DNA of 52,622 bases. Origin: Butyrivibrio sp. (lineage in GTDB: Bacteria; Bacillota_A; Clostridia; Lachnospirales; Lachnospiraceae). How positions within the stretch are numbered: position 1 is the first letter of the stretch; the number at the start of each line of letters is the position of its first letter. Shown here in pieces: positions 17,098-26,283 of the stretch. The notes beneath the pieces were generated by a model. That model searched no databases, was not told the origin of the DNA, and saw nothing but the letters and a program-made list of their open reading frames with translations. The stretch lies in assembly GCF_024699075.1 (NCBI RefSeq), contig NZ_JAILQF010000075.1, positions 1 to 52,622 of the forward strand. Direction: 5' to 3'. Position numbers and translations under genes: made by a program.

Positions 17098-18149
17098 ATG
17101 AATTAACCGAGATCAAGATCGTTCTCACAGTAGACGAGATGAGAAATATATTTGGCCGCAATGACAGCTACATGAAGAAGATTGAAGATAACCTTGGAGT
17201 TGAGATCACTGACAGGGGAGGCCAGATACATATAGTTGGAAGGCAGAAGGATGCACAGAGCGCAGCTGATATTATAAGACAGCTTGCCAAGCTTTCAACA
17301 AATGGAAGCAGTATCGAGGAACAAAGCGTAGACTATGCAATAATTCTCAAAGAGGACAGAGATAATATGGATAATGAAAATATAAATGAAACAGACAATG
17401 ACAGTGTCCTTTTGGACATTGATTCAGATCTTATCTGTCATACAACGACAGGTAAGCCTATAAAGCCCAAGACACTTGGTCAGAAGAAATATGTTGATTC
17501 TATAAGGTCACACATGATAACCTTCGGCCTTGGACCTGCCGGAACAGGTAAGACTTATCTTGCAATGGCAATGGCTATCACAGCCTTTCAGAGGGAAGAA
17601 GTATCAAGGATCATACTTACAAGACCTGCTATAGAAGCAGGAGAAAAGCTTGGATTTCTCCCTGGTGACCTTCAAAGCAAGGTAGATCCCTATTTAAGAC
17701 CCTTATATGATGCTCTGTATCAGATAATGGGAACAGAGAGATTCCTTGCCAATATGGAAAAGGGTCTTATAGAAGTGGCTCCTCTTGCATACATGAGAGG
17801 AAGAACTTTGGATAATGCTTATATCATTCTTGACGAAGCGCAGAATACAACACCTGCACAGATGAAGATGTTCCTTACAAGAATAGGTTTTGGTTCCAAG
17901 GTCATAGTTACAGGTGATGCTACGCAAAAGGACCTTGCGCCAGGAACCGTTTCAGGACTTGATGTAGCCCAGAAGGTTCTTAAGGATATTGATGATATTG
18001 CCGTATGTTCTCTTACAAGTAAGGACGTAGTACGTCATCCGCTTGTACAGAAAATCGTTAAGGCTTATGAGGATTATGAGAAAAAAGAGACAGCCCGTTC
18101 TGAGAGAAAGGCTGCCATAAAGAGAGAGATAAGAAAAAGAAAACAGTAA
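17094..18149 (+). CDS. phoH: PhoH family ATPase
   Basis: 351 residues, PhoH-like (YbeZ/PhoH) P-loop ATPase linked to RNA metabolism; usually neighbour of ybeY. N-terminal KH-like domain (about 1-75, EIKIVLTVDEMRNIFGRND... with a GGQIHIVG turn), then the ATPase domain from about 125: Walker A GPAGTGKTYLAMAM (about 144-157), Walker B YIILDEAQNTTPAQMKMFLTR (split by me at about 242-262), and a GSKVIVTGDATQKDL sensor segment. A Lys/Arg-rich tail ends the protein. Start overlaps rlmH as ATGA, with GGGGAA upstream. Function in ribosome or RNA quality control is known only in outline for the family. Confidence 0.93.
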   Translation: MNELTEIKIVLTVDEMRNIFGRNDSYMKKIEDNLGVEITDRGGQIHIVGRQKDAQSAADIIRQLAKLSTNGSSIEEQSVDYAIILKEDRDNMDNENINETDNDSVLLDIDSDLICHTTTGKPIKPKTLGQKKYVDSIRSHMITFGLGPAGTGKTYLAMAMAITAFQREEVSRIILTRPAIEAGEKLGFLPGDLQSKVDPYLRPLYDALYQIMGTERFLANMEKGLIEVAPLAYMRGRTLDNAYIILDEAQNTTPAQMKMFLTRIGFGSKVIVTGDATQKDLAPGTVSGLDVAQKVLKDIDDIAVCSLTSKDVVRHPLVQKIVKAYEDYEKKETARSERKAAIKREIRKRKQ

Positions 18150-18171
18150 TTAAAATGGGGAGCGTTATAAT

Positions 18172-19431
18172 ATGGATATCAAGACAACAGGTGATGAAAA
18201 TGTTTCTGAGGCGGATATTCGTAGTGAAAGTAAATTGTCCAAATATATAAAAAGTGCTGTAAGTATTGCAGCTTTTTGTTTTGCTTCAGCTTTTTTGATG
18301 TTTGGTGCAGGCAAAGCGTATAGCCTGTCTGATGAAGAGATAATCAGAAATGTTATTACAGTTCTTATAGAGAGCGGTCTTATAGTGTTTTTATGGGAGG
18401 AGTGTCTTATAAGAGGAAGTCTTGTATATGGTAATGAGAAGCATATGAATCGCTTTTTTATTATATACATAGTTGCATTTTTTGCAGCCCTTTTGTTTCC
18501 ACTTGTCAACAATCTGATATGGCCTTATCTTAGTATTTTTGTTCTGATGTCACTTTTTTCAAATTCTATTATAGGAATTTGCAGCGGATGCGCTCTTTTG
18601 AATGTAACGCTGCTTTTGTGTAGTGAATCATCAGTTCAGCCGTTTTTTATATACCTTATTGCAGGTGTTGTTGCCATAGTTCTTTTTCAGCATGTAGGAG
18701 ATAAGCTCCAGTTCGGGCTTCCGATATTTATATCGATCATGCTCCTGTTCGTACTATTGGTTTCATATCACGTGCTGTTTTTGAACCAGACATTTTCGCT
18801 TGCTATGCTCACTGTTCCTATTGTTAATGTAGTTATAAGTTCGCTCCTTCTTCTTGTACTGTTGAATGCATTCAGCCTTCTTGTAATAAGAGGCAGCAAT
18901 GATATGTACATGGAGATCAATGATCCTGAATTTGAGCTTTTAGTCAAGATCAAGAACAAGGACAAGAGAGAGTATTACAGAGCTGTGCATACAGCCTATC
19001 TTGCAGATAGAATAGCTGCGGATATTGGCATAGACAGAAGAGCAACCAAGGCATGCGCTTACTATCACAGAGTAGGAATGCTTGATGGAAAGCCTGAAGA
19101 TATGGAGGTATCAAAGCCTTATTATCAGCGCTATCAGTTCCCGGAATCTGCAGTATCTCTTTTGGAGGAATATATCAAATACGGCAAGACTGCACCGGTA
19201 TCCAAGGAAGCTACGATCATTAACTTGTGCGAAGATCTTGTAAATAAATTAATGACTATTTTCGAAAAAGATAAAACTGCTAAAATAGATAGTGACAGAA
19301 TGATCGAAGAGATGATCGAAAGAAGACATATAAGTGGATGCTTTGATCATTCAGACATTTCAATTGCGGAGCTTAACAGAGTAAGTAAGCTTCTTAAAAA
19401 GGAGAAATTGTATTATGATTTTCTGCGTTGA
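18172..19431 (+). CDS. PgpH/YqfF-like membrane HD protein with degenerate HD domain
   Basis: 419 residues. It occupies the slot between phoH and ybeY that in Firmicutes holds yqfF/pgpH, a c-di-AMP phosphodiesterase. About seven hydrophobic segments lie between residues 25 and 245, then a C-terminal cytoplasmic domain that follows the PgpH HD domain: RAVHTAYLADRIAADIG (His273), ACAYYHRVGML (His299-Arg300 where PgpH has His-Asp), and EATIINLCEDLVNKL (Glu354 where PgpH has Asp). The segment with the HHG pair is missing. The large extracellular domain of PgpH (about 700 residues in all) is also absent. Most likely an inactive or repurposed relative. Its end overlaps ybeY by 17 nt. Confidence 0.75.
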   Translation: MDIKTTGDENVSEADIRSESKLSKYIKSAVSIAAFCFASAFLMFGAGKAYSLSDEEIIRNVITVLIESGLIVFLWEECLIRGSLVYGNEKHMNRFFIIYIVAFFAALLFPLVNNLIWPYLSIFVLMSLFSNSIIGICSGCALLNVTLLLCSESSVQPFFIYLIAGVVAIVLFQHVGDKLQFGLPIFISIMLLFVLLVSYHVLFLNQTFSLAMLTVPIVNVVISSLLLLVLLNAFSLLVIRGSNDMYMEINDPEFELLVKIKNKDKREYYRAVHTAYLADRIAADIGIDRRATKACAYYHRVGMLDGKPEDMEVSKPYYQRYQFPESAVSLLEEYIKYGKTAPVSKEATIINLCEDLVNKLMTIFEKDKTAKIDSDRMIEEMIERRHISGCFDHSDISIAELNRVSKLLKKEKLYYDFLR

Positions 19432-19924
19432 GAATGAAGTTGAAGCAGAATTTGATTTTGACATTGAAGAGATTGCACGCAGCGTATGTGAAGAAGTTCT
19501 TAGAAGTGAGAACTTTCCTGAAGAAGCTCAGATCAATATGCTTATCACAGATGATGAAGGCATACATGAAATGAACAAGCAGTTCAGGGATATAGACAGG
19601 GAGACAGACGTTTTGTCTTTTCCCAATATTGAATATGAAACCCCGGGAGACTTTTCAGTTTTAAATGGGCCTTTTAGATGCGACATGATAGATCCTGACA
19701 ATGGAAGCATATATCTTGGGGACATAGTAATTAATGAAAAGAGGGTAAGATCTCAGGCCCTTGAATACGGACATAGTGAAAAAAGAGAATTTGCATTTTT
19801 GACAGCTCATTCCATGTTCCATCTGTGCGGTTATGATCATATGGAAGAGGATGAAGCGAAAGTAATGGAACAGAAACAAAACGACGTACTTGAAAGGCTT
19901 GGTATTACTAGAGATGGCAATTAA
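19415..19924 (+). CDS. ybeY: Endoribonuclease YbeY
   Basis: 169-residue metal-dependent RNase for 16S rRNA 3'-end maturation and ribosome quality control. The zinc motif H-x3-H-x5-H is intact (HSMFHLCGYDH, His132, His136, His142), and the strand RETDVLSFPN is conserved. There is a short insertion (about residues 72-92) before the YLGDIVI strand. AAGGAGAAA precedes the ATG, which lies inside the end of the HD-like gene, so translation is coupled. It overlaps the start of the flippase gene. Confidence 0.95.
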   Translation: MIFCVENEVEAEFDFDIEEIARSVCEEVLRSENFPEEAQINMLITDDEGIHEMNKQFRDIDRETDVLSFPNIEYETPGDFSVLNGPFRCDMIDPDNGSIYLGDIVINEKRVRSQALEYGHSEKREFAFLTAHSMFHLCGYDHMEEDEAKVMEQKQNDVLERLGITRDGN

Positions 19925-21518
19925 AGTAAGAGACAGGATTAAACCGGATACCTTTTCTATAGCTCTGTTTGTGATGATCTGTTTTTTTATGATTACCAGA
20001 ATTTTCCTTCTAAGGATCATCAAAAATGAGGGTTTGGGAATATTTGCTTCGCCGATGGATCTGTTCATGATCGGTTACGGAGTGTTTGTTTTTGCGCTGG
20101 AACACGCAATCTCTGCAGTTATAAGACTTTATGAAAAAAAGAAACAGTTTATAAATGCAATGGATACCGTAAGAAAAGCAAGAACAATAGCCTTTGCTTC
20201 AGGAATTATAGTTGGTGGCCTGATCCTTATCTTTTCTTTTTCTGCATCAGAAAAGCTTTTCGGCTCAAGGATAGGCTTCCTTGCACTTATTGCAGGAGCA
20301 GCTGCCATTATCTTTATCAGCTGCCAGGGAGCAATAAGAGGAATGCTTGAGGGTTTTGGGCAGAATCTTTATTCTCTTTTATCAGAGTTTATATTTGCTA
20401 TAAGTATCCTTCTCTTAACACCTACATTTGCAAGTATCTCTTACAGATACGGGCTTAAAGCCAATGCGCTTTTGAAAAGGACTGATCTTGCATCAGGATA
20501 CGGTGCCTGCGGAGCACTTATAGGAGTGTGCGCAGCTTCTCTGATAACACTTATATATTTGCTTATTGTTTGGAAGTTAAAGAGCAGCAAAATAGATGAT
20601 ATTGTCAGAAGCGGAGAACCAAGATATCTTGGAGCAGGACCTTCTTATGGGAGAAATGTTCTGGCATTTTCACTTGCTTTCTCACTTCCTTTCTTTATAA
20701 ATCTAATAGATGAAGCTATGTATGTTGGCTCTCTTGATCATACAGCAGCCCAGTGGGGAAGCTGGTATGGCGGCGTACTTCCTATCATCATGATAGCTGT
20801 ATCTGTTGTGGTTATCCTGCAGATGAGAAAGGTGTATGAATTTTGTGCCATGATCGTTCATTCGGACAGACATGGAGCTATTGATATTCTGGCAGAGTTC
20901 TCCAGATATCTTGTAATACTCCTATTCCCGCTTTCAATGTTTATGCTGGTTCTTGCAGATACAATTCAAAGAGCGGTATATGTTACTCCTACAGATTCAG
21001 CGGTTACAATGATGGGGCATGCATCACTTCTTGTCTTTTCTGCACCTATTGGAATTTTGATAAGTGCCATATTATTAAGGCTCAGGAAGCTTAGAGCCCT
21101 TATCCTTAATATAGTTGTAGCTATCATAGTGCATATCCTGACATTTTGTTTTATGTCATATGGACTTAATAAAGAGATGACAGCTGTTTCATATGCAGAT
21201 TTTATGATGTATCTTGTGCTTGGAACAATGGGATTCTGGGAGATCATGAGAATGCTCCACTACAGACATAACTGGATCCAGTGCTTTGTTGTACCGCTTA
21301 TCTGCAGTGGTGTGGCAGCTTTAATAGTCTTTTTCCTTAATATGGTCTTAATTAATGTTATAGGAGAGATCCTTACCATACTTGTATGCTTTGTTGCAGG
21401 CGGATTTTTGTATCTCTTGTTCCTACTTATCCTAAGAGGAATATACGAATACGAGATCGAGAGAATTCCGGGTGGCGGATTTGTGCTCCTTATAGCCAGA
21501 GGTTTTCATTTTGTATGA
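19914..21518 (+). CDS. Polytopic flippase of the SpoVB/MurJ (MOP) type
   Basis: About 534 residues with some 13-14 hydrophobic segments spread over its length, consistent with the multidrug/oligosaccharidyl-lipid/polysaccharide (MOP) exporter superfamily; the pattern of Gly/Ser-rich helices and a GAAGA-like repeat resembles SpoVB or polysaccharide flippases. Substrate unknown, a lipid-linked cell-wall or polysaccharide intermediate is the reasonable guess. I take the ATG at 19914 (MAIKVRDR), inside the end of ybeY; a TTG at 19890 is an alternative. Neither has a strong ribosome site, so coupling to ybeY is likely. The stop overlaps the next ATG (ATGA). Confidence 0.7.
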   Translation: MAIKVRDRIKPDTFSIALFVMICFFMITRIFLLRIIKNEGLGIFASPMDLFMIGYGVFVFALEHAISAVIRLYEKKKQFINAMDTVRKARTIAFASGIIVGGLILIFSFSASEKLFGSRIGFLALIAGAAAIIFISCQGAIRGMLEGFGQNLYSLLSEFIFAISILLLTPTFASISYRYGLKANALLKRTDLASGYGACGALIGVCAASLITLIYLLIVWKLKSSKIDDIVRSGEPRYLGAGPSYGRNVLAFSLAFSLPFFINLIDEAMYVGSLDHTAAQWGSWYGGVLPIIMIAVSVVVILQMRKVYEFCAMIVHSDRHGAIDILAEFSRYLVILLFPLSMFMLVLADTIQRAVYVTPTDSAVTMMGHASLLVFSAPIGILISAILLRLRKLRALILNIVVAIIVHILTFCFMSYGLNKEMTAVSYADFMMYLVLGTMGFWEIMRMLHYRHNWIQCFVVPLICSGVAALIVFFLNMVLINVIGEILTILVCFVAGGFLYLLFLLILRGIYEYEIERIPGGGFVLLIARGFHFV

Positions 21519-22753
21519 ATAAGAAGATTATTGTAGCAGGTGCAGGAGCGGCCGGTATGTGCGCAGCAATTACAGCGGCAAGACAGGGCGCTTTTGTGAC
21601 TCTTTTGGAAAAAAATGATATAGCAGGCAAGAAGATATCGATGACAGGAAACGGTCGTTGTAATCTGACTAATGAAGCGATGAGCGCATCATGCTATAAT
21701 TCAGGTGCCAGTAAGAGAATGGAGGGCTTTCTCGAAAGATTCGGCGCAGATGATACGGTCAGCTTTATGAACTCACTTGGTGTTATAACTCAGAGCGAAG
21801 AAGGATACATATATCCGATATCGGGACAGGCAACAACTGTTCAAAATGCTCTTATTGATGAAATAAAAAGACTTGGAATAGAATATATAAGCGGCCGCCA
21901 GCTTAAGAAAATAACTCCCCTTGGTCAGGGAATGGGCTTTGAAGTCAAGGCATCAGGCGATGTATATAAGGCTGATGCAGTAATTATAGCAACAGGTGGC
22001 CTGTCAGGGCCTAAATCAACCATGTCTACAGGGGACAGCTATTATATAGCAAAGAGCCTTGGCATGTCGGTAACAAATACTTATCCGGCTCTTACATCTC
22101 TTCTGTCATCTGATAAGGACCTTCCAAGTGCTTATGGTGTCAGGATGATGGCAAATATCACAATTGAAGAGATTGAAGGCCTAAGTGAGTATGGAGAACT
22201 TCAGCTTACTTCAAAAGGAATCTCAGGAATTCCGGTTCTTCAGCTAAGCGGAAGAGTAGCTGAATATCTTGCTAAAGCTGCTTCAAATAAAGTTACTGCA
22301 GTCATAGATTTTTTTCCTTCATATTCTGACCTGGATTTTGAGAATATGAAAAAAGAGATCACAGACCTTGCGTGTGGCAAAAGCTATATTCAGGTACTTG
22401 ACGGTATCTGCAATCATCTTATAGGTGTAATGATCCTTGGAAGATGCGGCATAGATAAAGATAGTATTGTAGATAAAAACAGCCTTGATAAGCTTAGCCA
22501 TGTAATTGATAACTATAGAAATGTAAGAATAAGTATACAGGCAGTTTCTGACTATGCTTCATCGCAGGTCACCAGGGGCGGAGTAAGCCTTGATGATCTG
22601 ACAGATGACCTTGAGTCAAAGACATGTCCGGGAGTATATATTGCAGGAGAGCTTGCAGATGTTGATGGAAGATGCGGAGGATATAACCTCCAGTGGGCAT
22701 TTACAAGCGGAAGCATTGCAGGATGTGCTGCAGCAAAAACCTATATGGATTAA
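21515..22753 (+). CDS. HI0933/BaiN-like flavoprotein
   Basis: 412-residue FAD-dependent oxidoreductase of the HI0933 (YhiN, BaiN/RdsA) family. The FAD loop IIVAGAGAAGMCAAITAARQ starts at residue 5, followed by EKNDIAGKKISMTGNGRCNL, the family signature, an ATGGLSGPKSTMSTGD segment, and the C-terminal DVDGRCGGYNLQWAFTSG. Family members include putative bile-acid reductases and 3-dehydro-bile acid enzymes of gut clostridia, but most are uncharacterised, so the substrate is unknown. The start at 21515 overlaps the flippase stop as ATGA; the frame upstream to 21386 is a shadow of that gene. Confidence 0.88.
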   Translation: MNKKIIVAGAGAAGMCAAITAARQGAFVTLLEKNDIAGKKISMTGNGRCNLTNEAMSASCYNSGASKRMEGFLERFGADDTVSFMNSLGVITQSEEGYIYPISGQATTVQNALIDEIKRLGIEYISGRQLKKITPLGQGMGFEVKASGDVYKADAVIIATGGLSGPKSTMSTGDSYYIAKSLGMSVTNTYPALTSLLSSDKDLPSAYGVRMMANITIEEIEGLSEYGELQLTSKGISGIPVLQLSGRVAEYLAKAASNKVTAVIDFFPSYSDLDFENMKKEITDLACGKSYIQVLDGICNHLIGVMILGRCGIDKDSIVDKNSLDKLSHVIDNYRNVRISIQAVSDYASSQVTRGGVSLDDLTDDLESKTCPGVYIAGELADVDGRCGGYNLQWAFTSGSIAGCAAAKTYMD

Positions 22754-22837
22754 GAACTGAAGCAGTGAAAGTCTGTATGGAATAAGAACTGCAGCAGTGA
22801 ATGTCTGTATGGAACAAGACATGCAGCAGTCAAATAG
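22744..22837 (+). repeat. Three imperfect 32-bp tandem repeats at the 3' end of the flavoprotein gene
   Basis: Units begin at 22744, 22776 and 22808, each starting TATGGA and sharing AAGA-CTG-AGCAGT. The first includes the last codons and stop of the flavoprotein gene, so the end of the gene seems to have been duplicated into the spacer. The last copy is shortened. Confidence 0.85.
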
Positions 22838-22845
22838 GATAATTT

Positions 22846-24510
22846 ATGATCAGAATCAGTAATATAAAAGTTAAAAATGGTGGAGATGCCTCTTTATATG
22901 TTAACGGTGTTATGAAGCCGGAGGCTCTTTCTAAAAGCCTGTATCATGTATGTGCCAAGGCTTTGAAAATTGTACCTGATAATATTAAAAGGCTGAGTGT
23001 TTTCAGGCATTCAATAGATGCCCGAAAAAAGCCGGACATATATGATGTATATACAATTGATATAGAACTCAATATCAATGAGAAGAAGGCACTTCAAAAA
23101 GCGCATAATAAAAATGCTCAGCTCTTTGAAGCTGTACAATACAAGCGTCCTTCATTTGGCGATGATGTAATGGCTAATAGTCCTGTAGTAGTTGGCGCAG
23201 GACCGGGAGGGCTTTTTGCAGCCTATGAGCTTGCACTTAGCGGCTTTAAACCTATACTCATAGAAAGAGGAAGAGCTGTAGAGGACAGACAAAAGGATGT
23301 AGAAAGTTTCTGGAAGACAGGAGTTCTTGATACAGCATCTAATGTTCAGTTTGGTGAGGGCGGAGCAGGTGCCTTTTCTGATGGTAAGCTTAATACTATG
23401 GTACGTGATAAGGACGGAATAGGAAGAGCAGCGCTTAAGATCTTTATAGATCACGGCGCACCTGAAGAAATCTATTATGAGGCAAAACCTCATATAGGTA
23501 CCGATAAGCTTGTAGATGTTGTCAGGAATATCAGAGAAGATATTAAAAAGCTTGGCGGAACAGTACTTTTTGAGACCAAAATGACAGGACTGATTGTGTC
23601 TGATCAAAAGGTTACAGGAATAAAGATAGAAGATAGAAATGGCGCAGAATCTGTAATAGAGACAGATACAGTTATTCTTGCCATAGGACATAGCGCAAGA
23701 GATACCTTTGAAGCACTTGTAAAAGATGGCGTATATATGGAGCCTAAGGCATTTGCTGTAGGTCTTAGAGTAGAGCATCCTCAAAAGAAGATTAACATGT
23801 CTCAGTACGGAATCGAGGAAAGTCCTACACTTCCGGCTTCTCCCTATAAGGTAGTTCACAACACATCTTCCGGAAGAGGCGTATATTCTTTTTGCATGTG
23901 CCCTGGAGGATATGTGGTTAATGCTTCATCCGAAGAAGGACACCTTTGTGTTAATGGAATGAGCTATTATGCCAGGGATTCAAGAAATGCTAATAGTGCG
24001 ATAATAGTAACTGTTAAGCCTGAGGATTTTGGAGGAGAAGGCCCTCTGTGCGGAGTAGAGTTCCAAAGAAGGCTTGAAAAGAAGGCTTTTGAACTTGGAC
24101 AAGGCAAGGTGCCTGTAGAATATCTTGCTGATTTTAAACAATCAAAAAGGCAAGAAGAAGTAAATGGCAGGGAGAGCTGGAATACCCCATGTATAAAGGG
24201 CGACTATGTATTTTCAGATGTCCATGACCTTCTTCCTAAAGATCTTAAAGAAGCTATTGATGAGGGAATGACAGCTTTTGGCCATATGATAGAGGGATTT
24301 GATGCTGATGATACGCTTATGGAAGGTATTGAGAGCAGAACATCATCCCCTGTAAGGATCACAAGAGGCGACAATCTGCAGGCTATAGAAACAAGTGGCC
24401 TTTATCCTTGCGGAGAGGGCGCAGGATATGCAGGAGGGATCATGTCAGCAGCTATGGATGGTATGAAGGTTGCAGCACGCATTTGCTCAGAACGCTGCCC
24501 GCGCAGATAA
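22846..24510 (+). CDS. FAD-dependent dehydrogenase, COG2509 type
   Basis: 554 residues of the COG2509 flavoprotein family (uncharacterised FAD-dependent dehydrogenases). An N-terminal ferredoxin-like domain (about 1-85) precedes the FAD loop PVVVGAGPGGLFAAYELALS (about 104-123), the VQFGEGGAGAFSDGKLNT signature (about 166-183), and a C-terminal GEGAGYAGGIMSAAMDG loop. No reaction is established for the family. SD is weak (AATAGGA, 11 nt before the ATG). It follows another flavoprotein with only repeat DNA between, probably in the same transcript. Confidence 0.88.
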   Translation: MIRISNIKVKNGGDASLYVNGVMKPEALSKSLYHVCAKALKIVPDNIKRLSVFRHSIDARKKPDIYDVYTIDIELNINEKKALQKAHNKNAQLFEAVQYKRPSFGDDVMANSPVVVGAGPGGLFAAYELALSGFKPILIERGRAVEDRQKDVESFWKTGVLDTASNVQFGEGGAGAFSDGKLNTMVRDKDGIGRAALKIFIDHGAPEEIYYEAKPHIGTDKLVDVVRNIREDIKKLGGTVLFETKMTGLIVSDQKVTGIKIEDRNGAESVIETDTVILAIGHSARDTFEALVKDGVYMEPKAFAVGLRVEHPQKKINMSQYGIEESPTLPASPYKVVHNTSSGRGVYSFCMCPGGYVVNASSEEGHLCVNGMSYYARDSRNANSAIIVTVKPEDFGGEGPLCGVEFQRRLEKKAFELGQGKVPVEYLADFKQSKRQEEVNGRESWNTPCIKGDYVFSDVHDLLPKDLKEAIDEGMTAFGHMIEGFDADDTLMEGIESRTSSPVRITRGDNLQAIETSGLYPCGEGAGYAGGIMSAAMDGMKVAARICSERCPRR

Positions 24511-24534
24511 TGCGCTTTTATAGAGGAGTTAGGT

Positions 24535-25116
24535 GTGGATAAAGATAGTTACAGAAAGATTGCTCTTGAAAGAAGAAACAGGTTAAATGAGGAAGACAGG
24601 GCTTATAACAGTGCAAGGATCATGGAAAGAATACTTGCATCGAGTGCTCTTAAGCATGCTGATAATGTCCTTGTGTACTGTTCTTATCTTTCTGAAGTTG
24701 ATACTTTGGACCTGATAAAGCGTCTTCTTCACCTCGGCAAAAATGTATACTGCCCTAAGGTAACAGATACAAAGAATAGGGAGATGGACTTTTTTAAGAT
24801 CTCGGATTTAAGCCAGATAAAGGAAGGTTTCCATGGCATACCAGAGCCTGTTACTTCGCGTAAATATGCAGCATCAGCTGACAGGATTCATTCAGATACG
24901 CTTATGATCCTTCCAGGAGTTGCATTTGACAGAGAGTGTAACAGGATAGGTTATAAAGGCGGCTATTATGACAGATATATACCCAAAGTTCCGGGAGCTG
25001 TACTTATAGCAGTAGCCTTTGATGAACAGATGTTTGAAGATATTTTTCCAATGGAGAGTCACGACATAAAACCTGGCGAGATATATACTCCTACAAGACA
25101 TCTGCGCGCAGATTAA
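24535..25116 (+). CDS. 5-formyltetrahydrofolate cyclo-ligase
   Basis: 193 residues; ATP-dependent conversion of 5-formyl-THF to 5,10-methenyl-THF (YgfA/FAU1 family), recycling an inhibitory folate. The basic N-terminus (YRKIALERRNRL), the LPGVAFDRECNRIGYKGGYY segment with the YDR that follows, and the length all fit. One glycine of the usual GGGYYDR loop is Lys. Start is GTG at 24535 with GGAG about 9 nt upstream; no ATG is available near. It is 24 nt after the previous gene and 29 nt before the next. Confidence 0.92.
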   Translation: MDKDSYRKIALERRNRLNEEDRAYNSARIMERILASSALKHADNVLVYCSYLSEVDTLDLIKRLLHLGKNVYCPKVTDTKNREMDFFKISDLSQIKEGFHGIPEPVTSRKYAASADRIHSDTLMILPGVAFDRECNRIGYKGGYYDRYIPKVPGAVLIAVAFDEQMFEDIFPMESHDIKPGEIYTPTRHLRAD

Positions 25117-25145
25117 ATTTAAATCAGAAAGCAGGAAAGTTTTAT

Positions 25146-26213
25146 ATGGATCCACGACAGGAAATAATAAATATAGGTAAACAGCTTCACGATCAGGGAC
25201 TTCTTGTAAGAACCTGGGGTAACATATCATGCAGACTTGATAAGGACCGCATTCTTATAACACCAAGCGGCATCATGTATGAAGACCTGACTCCTGATAT
25301 GATAGTAGAAGTTAATCTTAAGGACCTTTCTACAAAGAGCAAATACAAACCTTCAAGTGAATTGCTGGTACATGTTGCCTGCTACAATGCAAGAAGTGAT
25401 GTAAGATTTATAATCCATACACATCAGGTATTTGCTACAGTTGCAGGATCTCTTGGCGTCAAGGAGATAAGAGCTATGGTTGACGGTGATGATATAAGGA
25501 TTCCATGTGCGCCTTATGCACTTCCCGGAACCAAAAAGCTTGCAGCTAATGTCAAAAAGACTATTGAAAAGTACAGATCAGAAAATGGCATAGTCATGTC
25601 CAATCATGGAACCATATGCATGGGTACAATAAGTGATGAAGCACTTGAATGTGCAATGGAGATGGAAGAAGCTTCAAAACGCTTTTTGCATGGATATTGT
25701 CATATGGATATAGAAAGCGAGTTTATTGAAGGCTTCAGCTCTCATATAAACAGCGGCAAGATAATATATGATAAGCCTGACACTCCTTACAGGATCAAGA
25801 AGATCCATGAGGAGATTTATGAAAGAAGGCCTGATGTTAAATATGTAATTCACAATAAATCAGAAGCCTGCAGGATCGTATCAAGACGTGCTACGCATAT
25901 GAAGCCTCTTCTTGATGACTTTGCTCAGCTTATCGGTACCAGCGTCAGAATTCCCATCAATCATCATGGTCATGATGGAAGACGAGTTATTGTGAGAAAA
26001 AATATTAATGCGGTATTTGCTCTTGACGATGGAGCCTTTTGTCTTGGAGAGACCAAAGATGATGCGCAGGCAGCAGCACTTGTGCTTGATAAAGCCTGTA
26101 TAGCTCAGATAGCGGCATCCAGATATGGAAGTGCCAACTTCCTTTCCTACAGAGATTGTATTAAGATGAACAGACACTATAGAAACTCTTATTCCAAGCT
26201 GGCAAAAAGATGA
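25146..26213 (+). CDS. Class II aldolase/adducin family protein with a second degenerate aldolase-like half
   Basis: 355 residues, about 1.6 times the usual size. The first half (1-200) is a full class II aldolase: TWGNISCRL, TPSGIMYEDL, Glu72, the zinc pair His91-x-His93 (IIHTHQ) and His154 in SNHGT. This class covers fuculose-1-phosphate aldolase, ribulose-5-phosphate epimerase and related enzymes; the substrate cannot be told. The second half (about 210-340) repeats the pattern, RPDVKYVIHNKSEACRIV aligning with RSDVRFIIHTHQVFATV, but HTH is HNK and the later His is in AFCLG, so its metal site is gone. SD AGCAGGAAAG precedes the ATG. Confidence 0.85.
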   Translation: MDPRQEIINIGKQLHDQGLLVRTWGNISCRLDKDRILITPSGIMYEDLTPDMIVEVNLKDLSTKSKYKPSSELLVHVACYNARSDVRFIIHTHQVFATVAGSLGVKEIRAMVDGDDIRIPCAPYALPGTKKLAANVKKTIEKYRSENGIVMSNHGTICMGTISDEALECAMEMEEASKRFLHGYCHMDIESEFIEGFSSHINSGKIIYDKPDTPYRIKKIHEEIYERRPDVKYVIHNKSEACRIVSRRATHMKPLLDDFAQLIGTSVRIPINHHGHDGRRVIVRKNINAVFALDDGAFCLGETKDDAQAAALVLDKACIAQIAASRYGSANFLSYRDCIKMNRHYRNSYSKLAKR

Positions 26214-26283
26214 TTGTTGAGCCGCCTATAACTGTGTTAAAATGGGGTTAGATTTTATATCCATATTTATGGAGGACATCAAT

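Noticed and set aside
23152..23859. A 235-codon minus-strand frame inside the COG2509 flavoprotein gene
   Set aside because: Cys/Tyr/Ser-rich antisense shadow of a clear gene.
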